Source: Clitopilus passeckerianus (lineage: Eukaryota; Basidiomycota; Agaricomycetes; Agaricales; Entolomataceae). From it: a stretch of 64,000 nucleotides of DNA. Location of the stretch: NCBI GenBank assembly GCA_944990035.1, contig CALYLX010000111.1, forward strand, positions 124,001 through 188,000, read 5' to 3'. How positions within the stretch are numbered: the stretch's first letter is position 1; every line of letters starts with the position of its first letter. Made by a program: the position numbers and the translations under genes. This document shows positions 19,882 to 32,400 of the stretch, in pieces. Under the pieces are notes generated by a model. That model was not told where the DNA came from. It did not search any database and saw nothing but the letters and a program-made list of their open reading frames with translations.

Positions 19882-20860
19882 AGTAGCGCTTACTAATTGC
19901 TACGGTCACATGTCACATTTATCTCTAATGCATAAACCTGATATCGCATTGGGACGCCATGGGTCCCGACGTTATTCCGTATCAGCAAGTCTACTGTAGA
20001 AGGTCCCAACGAAGGCCTGGGCCATGATGTCACTCCAGCACCCTTCATCAAAGTTGTTTTAACAACGACAGGTGGCGAGGGTGGTGGGGAGGAAAGGTGA
20101 TCCAGAGGATGAGCATCGTAATGAGTTTCAGAAGTAGAAGCTGGGTACCTCGGCCAAGATCATGCACGGCAAGAGCAGGTTGGACTTGAGCTTCATATGC
20201 GCGACTTGGAGGATTCATCGACATCCCCGGAGTTTCTGATGATGCCATTACTCTGAAAGAAAATAAGAACGAGAACGGATGCAGGAACCTCCGAATACGC
20301 ACTGTACTTCGTCTGATTTCTATCCTTTAGACCAACTGGCGAATGCTCCCCGTTCCTGACAGCTTTCTCCTTCGTTGGCCGCTCTGAACCTATCCATGAA
20401 AACCTCGTCAACACCACAAGTAGCGAAGCCACGTGCTAGTCTCATACCTCAACATTTCCTAGGACTCCTTGAACGCTCGCTTTAGCAGCCTGGTGAACCA
20501 AACGAGGCACTTGAAGTGGATGTGGAGACTAAGACTGCAAGAACCGAAACTCAGCAAGCATCGACCTAGAACACCCGATCTACGCACCTTCACCCCGAAG
20601 CCACGTACATATGTCGAGCATGTTACACGGTACAGGCGGCGTCAAACCAATAGGCTCATCAGGCAGAAAGCCATAGTCGTCGCCATCGAAGGAGAGGCCC
20701 TCTCGGTTAAAGCGAGATATACTAAATACATTTTGCTACATTGTATGTTATTTATCAGCACAGAATACTGGCACTACTACCCCAAACCGGGAACACAATG
20801 AATTTATTTATTATCTACCTTTCGGTCATTTTCACTATCTCTCACTGCCATTGATCAGAA
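19882..20860. repeat. Gene-poor stretch with a decayed copy (A) of the local dispersed repeat family
   Basis: No credible gene. Segments recur elsewhere in the window. AAGGCCTGGGCCATGATGTC (near 20010) resembles 24450 and 27418. The stretch near 20072-20110 (AAAGGTGATCCAGAGGA) recurs at 23224. CCTTGAACGCTCGCTT (near 20467) resembles 24213, and CCCGATCTACGCACCTTCA (near 20573) matches 27242. The shared order suggests an old multi-copy sequence. Confidence 0.5.
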
Positions 20861-20879
20861 CTGTGCTGTTCCAGCACCA

Positions 20880-21070
20880 TATGTGCTTGGGTACCCATAG
20901 GTTTACCCCATTGACCCATGGGGTTTTGACCCGTGAGTCCAGGTCATCCATGGCCACGGATCCTTAAGGATCTGGGTTGCACTTTTGGTAATCCAAATAC
21001 CCGTGGGTATGGATCCGAGTCACCCACGGGTGCACTCGTATCCAGCCTTAGGAGAGGGAAAGGTTGACGA
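20880..21070. repeat. Cluster of short palindromes and inverted repeats
   Basis: GATCCTTAAGGATC (near 20958) is a perfect 14-bp palindrome. ACCCGTGGGT (near 21000) and ACCCACGGGT (near 21021) form an inverted pair around a 13-nt loop. GGGTACCCATAGG, TTGACCCATGGGG and GACCCGTGAG nearby are variants of the same word. This could be the end of a MITE or a protein-binding cluster. The flanking 21071-21560 holds no gene apart from TATA-like TATTTAAATAA near 21440, ahead of the next gene. Confidence 0.4.
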
Positions 21071-21562
21071 GAATGTAATTCCATTATTGCAGAGCCAATT
21101 GTCTGGCACGTGCCACTGGCAGGCCCATCAACCCCGTGGGAACTGCCACCCAGAGGATCGACACCAAATGGGACGATTGACCGTGCTGATAGACAATATA
21201 CTTGCTAAAATAGCACTTTAAAACACTCGTATATGTACCCAGGAGCGGAATATCGCGAGAAAGTCGACCAGAAAGTCTCCTAAATGCCCAGGAACGCTGG
21301 GATCATCGCGGTGGTGGCGATGCACATCCTCACCGAATGACATTAATCACAGTGGTCGTGCCGAGTCCCATAACTAGTCTGCATGAAGCGATAATCCGGC
21401 CGGCCAGTTTTGATCAGTTGTAACCTGGCTCAAGCGGTATTTAAATAAACTAATTTATGTATCACAGCCACCTACCTTATCCTGGACTTGAAAAGAGGGG
21501 TGGTTCCGAGTCCTCTCCTTACAACCTAACATTCTTTTCCCCCAAGACACGACTACCACAAT

Positions 21563-21943
21563 ATGGATATGCATCAGATATCTATCTTTCCTGGTGCTGA
21601 AAACGTCAAGATCACTGGTGGAAGTATTTCTATCGTAGGATATCCCCAGCCAAGTACGTGCAACCGGGGAGTGCTCAACACGCTCATCGTGTCATTGACA
21701 TAACGCAATCGCAGCTCTCATAACATGGTTTGAAGACGCCAGAGACATTCAGTTGGAAGGCGTTCAGATCACAACCACGGCAACACTCCAAGCAGGCGGG
21801 CTTGCAACCGGTGGATCTCTTCATGGACAAGGTGAGTTGGATGCACTTGTCCGTGCTTGTCAATTAGCGTTCATACTTTACTTCAAGCTCCTCGACGTGC
21901 CAGACGCAACGGGCGCTCATACCGCAGGAACAGGCAGACGTGA
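21563..21943 (+). CDS. 87-residue three-exon small protein with Arg-rich tail, unknown
   Basis: Exons 21563-21653, 21715-21831 and 21888-21943 total 264 nt and join in frame with consensus donors (GTACGT, GTGAGT). Exon 1: MDMHQISIFPGAENVKITGG and SISIVG. Exon 2: LITWFEDARDIQLEGVQ, then Thr/Gly-rich. Exon 3: APRRARRNGRSYRRNRQT and TGA. The phrase 'FPGAENVKITGGSISIVG' resembles N-terminal segments that precede NTPase or WD-repeat domains in many Agaricomycete proteins, but here no such domain follows. There is a TATA-like element about 120 bp upstream and a pyrimidine-rich leader. It could be a truncated relic of a longer gene. Confidence 0.45.
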
Positions 21944-22144
21944 CTTATAACTACGCTTCTGCCTGGAATCCAGGCCAGCAAGACTGTAGAAAGCTCGCAA
22001 ATTGTTGCTCACACCGTCGACACGTTATATTAAGCGCCCGTAGTTGAAACGAGCGCTGAACTTACCCCCATAATGCAATCAGCGGCCCACATGCTCCCTG
22101 TTTCCCTGTTTTGTGGTAGATCAATCGATCCGGGTTGACATCAA

Positions 22145-22552
22145 ATGCAACCGAAAAGTTGTCCCGAAAAGTTGTCTGGAGACCAAATCCGGACTTTCCT
22201 GAAGGCATTAGGTAACGTCTGCCCTTTTCTTTCGAATTCGCGCGTTTTCCTCCTTTCGGACGCACTATATTTGGTCATCGGATTTGATCGGATCCATGAT
22301 TCGGAGGCTTACGACTGGCTCAGGGATTCGCTTGACGATATCAGTAAACCTAGGATTCAGAGCCAGATGATCTCAGATACCAGTCTTCTGGACGCGTTTA
22401 ACGTGTCGCAATTTGAGTTGGGCAGATTACAGTGGGATAGTTGGCTCAATGATAAAACCGACATCTATTCGTCTATTCATGAAGCACCGGTAGGCTTGTA
22501 CTTGATAGTCATGACAATTAGCCATGTTTTCGAAGTCTGTTCAAGTTCGTAG
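22145..22552 (+). other. Uncertain ORF, 135 codons
   Basis: An ATG-started frame reads FDRIHDSEAYDWLRDSLDDI and ISDTSLLDAFNVSQFELGRL, with protein-like composition in its second half. A possible donor (GTAACG near 22212) suggests that the first part may be intronic. No family is recognised, and no matching second ORF follows within 22553-22880. It may be a remnant. Between 21944 and 22144 nothing is seen. Confidence 0.25.
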
Positions 22553-22879
22553 GTTTGCAAAGCGGTCCAGGGGCGCCATTTTCCCTCGTTTGCTTCCATT
22601 ATTGATTAGTTATGCTTCTCAAATATTCTCAAATGTTATCGTCATGTGAAAGCCTGCACTGGCGCTCAGGCCTACGATGGCGTCACGCCAGGTTCGCTGG
22701 ATCCTGTAGGGAACAAGGCCCAGTTATTCGGATTTAGCAGGGTATTGTGGCAAGAACCGGTTCAGAACACGTCTTGCGTCGTGGAACCACTCCGAGGTCA
22801 CAGGCGCCTCCGCCCTCCACTCTCGTCAACGCCTCAGGTGGACGTATCTGACATCAATCTCCAGCGGCGGTGAGCCATC

Positions 22880-24300
22880 CGATGCAATGTTCGGAAAGGT
22901 TGGACCAGAGACAGTGGGTGGATGATCATAACATCGGTTTCTGAGTGCCGAGGCGACGACGGGAAGGGAAAGGGAATCTGGAAGAGGTTGGGCTAGTCGA
23001 CATGTTGGTTGAGTTCAAGGCATCTCGGGCTGTCGCCTGTTGAGCTTGCGGCAGATATAGAATAACTAGAGGGCGAAGTAAGGATGGTGGTTGGGATCGG
23101 TATAGGAAATTGGGTAGAGCTTCCGCGGTGGAGGCTACTATGAGTTCGCAAATAATGGCCAGGTTTCGGGAACGCCGGTGAGGTGAGAGAAATGGTGCCG
23201 TGGCGAGGGCGACGATGGGGAAAGGTGATCCAGAGGAGAATTATGGTGGAGGAATACGAGGTGCTGCGGCGGTGTTTCCACTGAGCTAAACAGAAGCAAG
23301 ATCAGCCCCAGAACGAATAGAGACGGAAGTAATGGTCAATACGCCGCCAAAGTCATTCGCCTGTCTCTTATCCAGAGCCTTGTTACCAGCCTCCGCCACC
23401 TTTCCGCACCCTCTCCCAGTAATAACCCAACCTTCCCAAAACCAACCCTTCAACGTCCTCCACTACTAGCACATTCAAGCCTCCAGCACCCAAGATCCTT
23501 TCATGCGGCATCCAGGGCCCTGTAACGGGCATGTAGGACTACCTACAGCTACACAAACCACATATCAGCACAGGTCTACACGAAACATTCAATATACGCA
23601 TACCTTCACCAACACGTCTCCAGCTTCCCAGCACGTACTAGAGCCGGCCCATCTTGACGCCTCCAACTGCCGAGCTTGTCGCCTACGAGGATCAGGAATG
23701 GTGAACAGCGAAGCCCGGGAGGCAGCGCTGGAAGAGCAGAGCTGGTACTGGGAGGAGTTTAGCTCGTCGTCGAACATTGAGGCCTAGAGCTTATACGAAA
23801 GGGGGATGGTAAGTCCCGTGATCAATAGAGGGAAATAGCGGGCGGTACCTTGGCTATAACGTCGTCAAGCTCCGTTATGAAGCGGAGGAGAGATATGCAC
23901 CACGGAAGCCATAGGTCGACCTTGGTGTGCACGTTCTCGCACGAGGTGCCAGGTTTTTGAGTAGGTCATCTGTACAGTAAAGTTAGCTAAGGAAAGAAAA
24001 ATGATGCAAGACTTAGTGGATGCGCACCGTGATTCGTCTGCTTCTTTCCCCTTGGACCAACCTCCTCACCAACACCCTTTCCATTCCCGTTTTTGCAGCG
24101 CCACGCTCTTGACCGGTTCACGAATGGAGATGCAGGTCGGAAACCCGAAACTTCTGTTGGTAGCCCTCTGGTCGAGAGGTCTCATGCCTCAGCGCTCAAA
24201 ATTCTCCAGGGAGTCCTCGAACGCTCGCTTCGGCAGCCTGGCGAGTTAAGCAGAGAACATTTTCAGAGGATGTGGGACTAACGCTACGAGAACCAAAGAG
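22880..24300. repeat. Decayed copy (B) of the dispersed repeat family
   Basis: It shares words with other copies: GGAAAGGTGATCCAGAGGA (near 23218, like 20092), CATACCTTCACCA (23600, also near 33663 and 42850), TACCTTGGCTATAACGTCGTCAAGC (near 23846, like 26589), CTCCAGGGAGTCCTCGAACG (near 24205, like 20462). Minus-strand pieces such as ELDDVIAKV recur between copies (TLDDIIATV at 26590). Only short ORFs remain. Confidence 0.45.
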
Positions 24301-24620
24301 TAATTTAGAAAGTGTCTACCCAGAACGCTACCACCCACACCTTCTTACACCGTGAGAAGATTTTCATCAAGCAGTAAGGCCATTGTCGAACGTTGAAGAA
24401 TGAGATGTAATTCCGAACTCCGACGTTTACTTCCGTGATCAAAGATCCCGACGAAGGCATGGGCCATGATGTCATCAGGCACCCTTCTTCTGTCTACAGG
24501 CACAACATTTCGGAATCGAAGAAGATTATCAGGAGGCCACCGAAGAAATACCAATCCGTTCTTGTCAAGAGCATCGAAGGAGGTCTAACAAAGGATCGCC
24601 GAATTTGAGTGCGCCAGCGC
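24300..24620. repeat. Copy (C) of the dispersed family, with the conserved TTCCGAACTCCGACGT core
   Basis: The core runs at 24407-24440 (GTAATTCCGAACTCCGACGT then TTACTTCCGTG). It is followed by GATCCCGACGAAGGCATGGG (24445), homologous to 27408. The ORFs are too short to be genes. From 24620 to 26200 I find no supported gene; short plus-strand ORFs near 24798-25196 have no recognisable content. Confidence 0.5.
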
Positions 24621-26199
24621 GAGCGAGATCAATCCACCTATAGACCGTTGCGTCACATCCATCAAGTCTTTCGGAACCCGACCTGGCAAGAGTTCCAACT
24701 CGAGAACGACACCGATGTGCACTTGCTCGAACTATCCCGATGGAGTATACGCATATGTGGACGAACAAGCAAAGCGCGGGTAGAATTAGACCCATAGTTG
24801 CTCTTAATATGGTTTGTTGCGTATATTATTCTATTATCATTGGATTTCAGAATCGCTCGTGCTAGTTCCCATCCAGTTGAAGCAACGCGTACATGGGACA
24901 TGCTACAATTCTGGGCCAATATAAACATCAAACAAAAACTCGCCAGTGCGAAGGTGATCTCTCCCGGCAAGGCAAGGTATATGGAACCCACGTCCACTGA
25001 GAATCCCGATGGTTCAACTGTTCATATTTTAACTAGACGCAGACGCAGATGCTGTAAGGCTTCCGTCCTCGTTATCATATTCGATGCCTATTTAATTCAC
25101 TTTCTACAGCCTCTCGTAAACGCTACCCTATTACGCCCACATCGACTCCATTATGTATGGAATACAACCCCGACGAATCTGCCTACGCCCCCCTGACCTT
25201 GATCTCATTTCACGCAGCATTTCTTACCTCTCAGTGGCGTCAGAAACTACTTTGATCTCTGATAGTATAGAACATCGGCTTGAGGTGGAGGAGTTGTGAA
25301 CTCTACGACCGGATGGGAGTGTGGTCTCGGATTTGGTGAGGAAGAGCTGGGGCCGCTTTCTTCACGTTTGTTTGCTGCGGTGCACTATTAACAGAGCCGG
25401 CTGTAACCTGGTCGAGAATGCTCTCGGGAAGGACCGTACGATAGCACTACTAGAATCAAGTCTTACTAGCCTCAAACTTGTAGATATCTCACTCAATCTG
25501 CTCGTGAGTCTTTAGAGAATCAAATCCTCAAGACCCCCTGAGAGGTCAATGACCTCTGTACAAGAAACAGCTCATGAGGTCGGAACGAGCAGGTCTATGG
25601 AACGCATGTCAATGGGGAAAGGACACAAGTACGTTACCCGACGGTGTAATGTACTCCAGCAATTTTAGGTGTACGGCATGATAGTATTTCCCAGCGTTGC
25701 CGGTCATTATAACGTACCCTAACGTCCGCCCAATTACTCAATCGCATCCGTATTGTAATAGTAGGGCAAAGCCAACTCACAGTCGCAAAGCTGGGTAATC
25801 ACTCCCGCAGTTGTGATACCGAATAATGCCTATCAAAGACTTGAGTTCTCTGCGGTGCTCTCTCTATAAAAGGTCCAGGAATAACTTGCGAGTGGTTTCG
25901 AAAGATGTTCTCGCAAAAACTCTGTAAAACCTTCAAAGTCGACGCGGTGGGTTTTGCCGGTCGGTTTATGAAATGAATCAACCTCCGACGCGTAGCCGGA
26001 CGAGTGGCATGATGCCCATCAGTCAGAGGTCGCAGCCTCCTTGATTGCATTTCAATCTCGACAACGGTCTGCGTCCTTGTCGGGATTGTTCTGCATTCTG
26101 AGTTGCCTCGTATGCTCTCAAAACACTCGTAGCAGGTATATAATGATCCAATTTATTGTTTAAAATCATAATATCCCGAGGCTCTCGAGGCCGTTGATG

Positions 26200-27680
26200 A
26201 CATGGGCCCCTAGTTAGAATGGGTAGGTCTATGGAGGCTAAGCCGGCCCTAGAGGAGAAAACGACGAACCGCGACAGGTTTGATCCCTCCTCGCACCTCG
26301 ACGTCGTTGGGGAGCAACAGAAAAATGAACCTCAAGAGGCTCAACCGAATAGCCTAAGGGTGCGAGAGTAGTTCGTCTTTCCTCGAATACATCATTTATT
26401 TTGGGCAACTTGGCTTAGCATCTCTTATAGTAGGACTTCACTAGAAGGTGGATATGCTACGGCCTCTTCACCAAGCATTTCTCAGGAGCACAAGGGATAC
26501 AATAGTGAGACGCCAGGTTGGGGAACACAGCTTATATGGACGAGATGGTGAGTAATCATGATCGATAGCGAGGAGATAGAGAGCAGTACCGTGGCTATAA
26601 TATCGTCAAGCGTCCTTCGGGAAGCTGGTGTAGGAGCATGGACCTGCAGGAGCCATAGGTCAAGCTTGTGGCACGGCTTGTGCTCGGTCTGCGTGTTCTG
26701 GCGCCTTCGTTGCTGGGGTTGTTGACTAGGTCGTCGGCGTCTGATTGAATTTAAGATTAGCCAGAGAACGAGAAATGGTCCAAGAACCAGGGGATACGCA
26801 CTGTGCTTTGCCCGCTGCCTATCGATTGGAGGAACTTCCATATGCTGCCATATTCTTCCCATTCCCATTTTCCTGCAACGCCTCATGAAAGCTTGACCCG
26901 TGGGCGAAAACCGAAAATTCTGCCAGCGGTCCGAAGGTCGAGAGTGTTGTGAATCGAGGGATTTCTTATCTTCGCGCGACGAGCTCGAAAGAGGGAGATT
27001 TGAAGCCGAAGAAACCGAAGGTGAAGAAGCAACGCCGTTCTGCGTCGTTGGCTGTTTTGACATCAACCTCATCAGCACCAGAAACGGAGAAAAGACCTGC
27101 TAGTCTCGTACCTCAGCCCTGTCCACGGATTCCATGGTCACTCAACTCGGCAGTATGGTGAGTTGAACCAGGCGCCTTCAGCAGACGTGAGGACTTGAAA
27201 AGCTGCAAGGACCGAATATCAGCAAGCCTCTACTCAGAACGCCCGATCTACGCACCTTCATCCACATATAGTCAGCATCTTACACTGTGGGGTATCTTCA
27301 AGCCCTTAGGCTCGTTAAGCAGTAAGCCCATCATTGAAGGAGAGTTCAAAGGATGGCCGACAAGAACAAGATACAATTCCGAACTCCGACGTGTACTTCC
27401 GCGAAACATGATCCCAACGAAGGCCATGATGCCGCTCCAGCACCTTTCTTCGTCAAAGCTGTTCGAGCCCACTTGCGCAACCACACCCGCAGAAGATAAG
27501 GAGGATGTCACCAACGAATATACCTCCCTGTTTAAAGTATTTAACCTACCCAGGCGTTCATTAAAGAGGCTCGGGCATTGACAGTCATCCAAAAGCACCA
27601 TAACGAAGGATCTCCGAGTCTGGAACCACCGAGTTCGAATACGCTGGTAGCAACATCCATCTAAGGGAGAAGGGTATAGC
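26200..27680. repeat. Copy (D) of the dispersed family
   Basis: TAGAGGAGAAAACGACGAACC (26252) recurs at 35088. The stretch 26545-26680 parallels 23830-23960. The core ATTCCGAACTCCGACGTGTA is at 27374-27393, with AACGAAGGCCATGATG after it. In the minus direction TLDDIIATVLLSIS can be read, in plus the core would encode (I)PNSDVYFRG in one frame, but frames are broken. From 27680 to 28420 no gene is seen. Confidence 0.5.
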
Positions 27681-28421
27681 CCCTACGAGCTGCGACACTC
27701 ACTCTGGCACACTTTAATCTCTTCGTCAAGGTCAGTCTCGCCTGTTTGCTCAGCCGTGTTCGAGGAAGGTAAGGAGGGCCTCGCCGAAGAGTTTACCATG
27801 TTGTTCAAGAGCACTCGCCCATTCTCAGATATGTTGTTTTCTCTCAGCATCTTGACGTACTGTAGCTCTCCTTCATGCTAAGATGGTGTTAGGGCAACTC
27901 GCCTCTATGACGGCTGCAGTAACGAGTGCGGCTCTTTCTATGCCGCATCTGGCACGTTTACCACTTCTCATTTCACCGCCTACAAACCAAACCAAACATA
28001 ACCATGACCACCCCCGAATTCTGAAGGCGGTGTTGGAGATATAAGCTTTCTCCCCCCTCATCTGCACGGAACAGGCCACCGCTAGAGTTGCCGTGGGCGT
28101 TCACACTAGTATCGATCTCCAGATTACCCTGCGCTGCCCAAGTTACTTAACCAAGATGAATAGCAAATTGTCTTCTAACATTATCGCTGAGGTCTTGTCT
28201 GAGGGCGCCTCACCAGCACAGAGTTTCAATCGACGTGTCCGCACGCTGCCCTCTGGAGTCGTTCGGCACCGTATTACAATACAATCCATGCACTACAAAT
28301 ATCATTACATCCTGTATACCCTGAGAACCTCGTCGAGATAGACGTGATTCCTGACTATATAGTTTACTACCAGAATACGATCATCCAAAGGCCTTTGCCT
28401 ACGCCCCAACTTGTTGATAGT

Positions 28422-31400
28422 TCAACCCGTCTGGCTGTCCGGCTGATTTTGTATGTAGGCCTGTACAGCGGCCTCTGCTTGAAATCTAGACAGTAATACC
28501 ACCGACTCGGTATGCCTCCCATTGGTTGCAAGTTCGAGCGGAGTGTCACCACCATCGTCTACATTGGCAATGTCAATGCAATGAGAGGATAACATCAGAT
28601 CCCGACTGACCTCTTGCGTTCAAATCTGCCCCCAACTCAACCAGGAGTTCGATTATCTTGCTACATCCCCCGTATGCCGCCAAGTGAAGCGCAGTCCGAC
28701 CATATTGACCTGAGTTGAGGATGTGAATATATAAGGGAGATGAATACAGCGCATGTAGCTTACCATGTGCGTTCAAATCGACTTTCAGCTCAGCCAGACA
28801 TTTGACGATCTCAGTATGTCCCAGTTGAATTGCACAGGAAAGAGGAGTTGTACCCCTGCCTTCTAAGCTCAGGAAGTGAATGTAGAAAGAAAAGAAAAAA
28901 TGGCATGTTGCCTACCCCCTGCAGTCAAATCCGCTCCAAGCCCAGCCAGGAGTTTGACAACCTCCAAATGACCTGCTTGGGCCGCATAGTGAAGCGCAGT
29001 CAGGCCATCGCTATCTAAATGGACGACGTGAATATAGCAAGACAAAGGGAATGGGTTTGGCCTACCTTTGGCGTTCAAATCTACCTTCCGCTCAGCCAGG
29101 TATTTGATAGCCTCCAAATGACCTTCTTGGACCGCATAGTGGAGCGCAGCCTTTTCGTGAGAACCTAAAATGACGATCTGAATATAGTAGGAGAAGGATA
29201 GCGCATCTAGTCTACCTTTTGCATTCAAATCCACGCCGATCTCAGCTAAGAGTTGAATGACCTCTAAATGCCTTCCTCTGACTGCATAGTGGAGTGCAGT
29301 CGCATAGAATTCATCTAAATGGACGGCATGAATATAGCAGGGGAAGGATAGCACATCTAGTCTACCTTTTGCATTCAAATCCGCGCCGATCTCAGCTAAG
29401 AATTGAACGACCTCCAAATGCTTTCCTTGGGCCGCATAGTGAAGCGCAGTCTCGCCATAATCAGCTAAATGGACGGCGTGAATATAACAGGAGAAAGATA
29501 GAGCATGTGGTCCACCTTTTGCGTTGACATCTGCTTCCAGCTCGACTAGAAGTTGGACAACCTCGGTATATCCTCCTCTGGCCGCATAGTGTAGCGGAGT
29601 CCTCTTCCAGGTATCTGAGTGATGATCTTAATACGGTGAGAGCACAATAATGTGACTGGTCTACCCTTTGCATGAATATCTCCTTCGAGCTTAGCTAGAA
29701 GTCTGACAACGTCCATATGACCGTGTTTGGCCGCAAGGTGAAGTGCAGTCTGACGGTGGTTGTCTAAGTTGACGATGTGAACATAGGAAGAGAAAGGTAA
29801 CGCAATTGGCTTGCCCTCTGCAGCCAACTCTAGTTTGAACTCATTCAGGAGTTGTACAACCTCAGGATGTCCTCCTCTGGCCGCATAGTGAACTGCACTC
29901 CGATCCTCTTCGTCTGAATCGATGAGGTGAATATATCAAGAGAAAGGATCGTGACGTGCCTACCTTTTGCGTGCATATCCGCTTGGAGCTCAGCCAAAAG
30001 TTTAACCACCTGCAAATGACCTTGTTCGGCCGCAAAGTGAAGCGCGGTACATCCTTGGCTGTCTAAGTGTGAAGGTGTGAATTCAGCGAGAGAAGCATAT
30101 TTTGACTAGTATACCCCTTGCATCCAAACCGAGCTTGAGCTCAGCGAGGAGTTTGACAACTTCCGAATGCCCATTTTTAGCCGAATAATGAAGCGCAGTC
30201 AGACCTTCAGTATCTACACCGAAGCGTGAGCATTGTTAGAGCAGAATACCGCATCGGAACTACCTTTTCCATTCAAATCTGCCCCAAGCTCGACCAGAAG
30301 CCTGACGCCCTCGATCTGCCCATCTCCTGCTGCGCTGTGAATACAAGCCCAACCAGACTGTGCTGTTCAGTGCCATTAGTGGTGTCGAGTACACACGACA
30401 CATCTAACCTACCCCTTGTCTTCATATCTGGGGCAAGGTCATCGAGGAAGTTAGAAACTGCTGTATTCCCGGACTCCGCTGCATATCGAAGGACGGTCCA
30501 GATATACCAATCTATATTGGCGCTATCAATATCACGAGATTCAGAGCATACGTGGGGCTCACCTCTGCCGTTTATGTCTACGCCGGGCTCAGCGAGGAGC
30601 CTGACGGCCTCGGTCTTCCCTTGCCTGGCTGCCAGTTCTAATGCGGTTAGACCATCCCTGTCTGAATTCTCCATCTGTACGTTGTAAAGGAACGGCAACA
30701 TATCTAAAATACCTATTATTTTCATGTCTACTTTGAGCTTGTCTAGGAGTTTGATAGCCTTGAGATTCCCAAACCTTGCGGCAGAGTGAAGCGCAGTCTG
30801 ACCGTCTCCATCTAAATCATGTCAATGCTGGAACAGATACCTGACTTACCTGACCTACTTGTTGAATTTATGCCGCCCAAAAGCTTCGCTAGGAGTGTGA
30901 CTGTTTGAACCTGCTGTGTCCCCGCTGCAGAGTAGAGTGCGTCGTGGGATAACCTCAGTTGGCCCCATGTCAAAGCGGTTTCCAGTGATACACCTGTATC
31001 GAGAAGATCAATCCTCGGCGTCGAGGGTTGTTAAATGCACCGACGCACTTGTAGCATTGAGGTCAGTGGTATTCTCAATCAAGTATTCAACTATTTCCCA
31101 GTGACCGTTATTCAAGGATGTTATGATTGCAGGATCTGCGTTGAGCGCGTCAGGGTCCTCCGCATTTGCTAATAGAATTGGGCTTACTCATTGCTGTTCT
31201 AGACGCTCCAGATTTGATTACATCTTGTACGACATGCAGCTGTCCTTCCCTAGCTGCAATCAAGAGCTTCTCCCCAAGTCTCCTAGGCCGTCGTTCCAAA
31301 AGCGCCTCGCCAATATCGCGCAATGGAATTAAAAGGAGTAGTATAGCTAGTGTCTGGCCGAATGTCCAGTCAGCATCGCCATCCGCGGTCGGAGGTCGAT

Positions 31401-32202
31401 TCTTGCTAATGGCGACCTCAGTGTCGGCAAGAAGGAGAATGTTGATAAAGGCCAACACGGCCAATCCACCCTTCGTAAGCTTGATCCCAGTCTTGCAATT
31501 CAACGAGAAAGGCGTAAAACGGCTATACACCCAAATAGGGACGGCAAAGAAGCTGATCGGTACAATCAGGTTTAATCCAGGCGTAAGTAGCAGGCTATAG
31601 ATGAGGAGCGACCACTCCCGTAGAGCCAGGGAGCCGATTGGAACCGTTTTGCCTATGACAACCAACGACGCAGATAGCGAACAAGGGAGGGGGTCTCCGA
31701 AGGCAGCTGGTTGTTTCCAGAGCCACACTCCTACCGCTGACATGACAGTCAGATGGACGGAGCCTATGATGAACACTGGGTTCGTCAATGCTTTCTTGGT
31801 TTGTCCCGAGTCGGTCCAGAAGGCTAGTATGGACCGCGTTTTCCCACTTCGCTTCGTCTCCTCATCTCGAAGCTCCGCAAGATGATAGGCATAGAGTAGG
31901 AAATAGATGAACAGGTTCGTATTGTTCATCCAGCTAAGGTTGAGGATAATGGCTGCATGGTAGCTCGTAAGGCCATGTTTGAGAGCTTGGAAGATGGCTG
32001 AGAGTAGAATAGCGAATGCAGTGATCAGGATGGTTGTTGACTGCGTTTCCAACGAATCCAGTTCAACTGGTGTGACCTTCTTATCCTGAAGGGCAAAAAG
32101 TGCCGGTATGAAACTGAGTAGATTCTGGGCGTAGACGGCTGTTCGTACACCGATGCCTGAGATGTCTGGGTTGGAAGGAAGGCAATGGTGGAGGCTTGAC
32201 AT
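28422..32202 (-). CDS. Membrane-ankyrin fusion protein 1 (multi-pass N-terminus plus about 16 ankyrin repeats)
   Basis: Start ATG at 32202 (MSSLHHCLPSNPDISGIG). Residues 1-330 form a multi-pass membrane domain with seven or eight hydrophobic segments, among them SFIPALFAL, ILITAFAILLSAIF, LNLSWMNNTNLFIYFLLYAY, PVFIIGSVHLTVMSAVGVWL, LNLIVPISFFAVPIWVY and LAILLLLIPL. A linker (EKLLIAAREGQLHVVQDVIK) already looks ankyrin-like. About 16 ankyrin repeats follow, for example near 29013-28917 (DGLTALHYAAQAGHLEVVKL), ending with a Pro/Gln tail and TGA at 28422-28424. Repeats sit on 99-nt exons with phase-1 introns. Relative to its paralogue at 36780-41164, a 4-nt difference near 31015 throws the linker region out of frame (LDAED*), so this copy may be a pseudogene or use an extra intron. 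Function unknown; ankyrin arrays bind proteins, here presumably on a membrane's cytoplasmic side. Confidence 0.75.
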
Positions 32203-32400
32203 GATGTGCCGATAGTGTGCGACGAATGGCCATTCATATAGACAACATGCTTGTAGCACGTTTCGGCGCTAATCAAAGGTCACGGAACCCGGAACCCGCC
32301 TCGACGGAGGCGCTTCTTCTGACAACAAGTTTCGCAGACCCGTGCCCTCGGGATCACGCCTACAGCCTCGTGGAGAACATCAACCAGTCATTAATTCATT
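32203..32400 (-). promoter_or_regulatory. 5' flank of membrane-ankyrin gene 1, conserved with gene 2
   Basis: The 200 bp upstream of the start resembles 41165-41370. Both contain TGTGCGACGA, the exact word CGTTTCGGCGCTAAT (near 32258 and 41220) and, further out, CATTCATTAATT. It is either a conserved promoter/leader or simply part of the duplicated segment. Confidence 0.45.

Noticed and set aside
26482..27078. 198-codon minus-strand ORF
   Set aside because: It has no recognisable domain and lies in a repeat copy whose relatives (22.9-24.3, 35.1 and 42.1 kb) do not keep the frame. Its length looks accidental.
28573..30212. A CRISPR-like or satellite array, suggested by the roughly 150-bp periodic similarity (also 36800-39800)
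   Set aside because: The period is explained by 99-nt ankyrin exons plus short introns on the minus strand.
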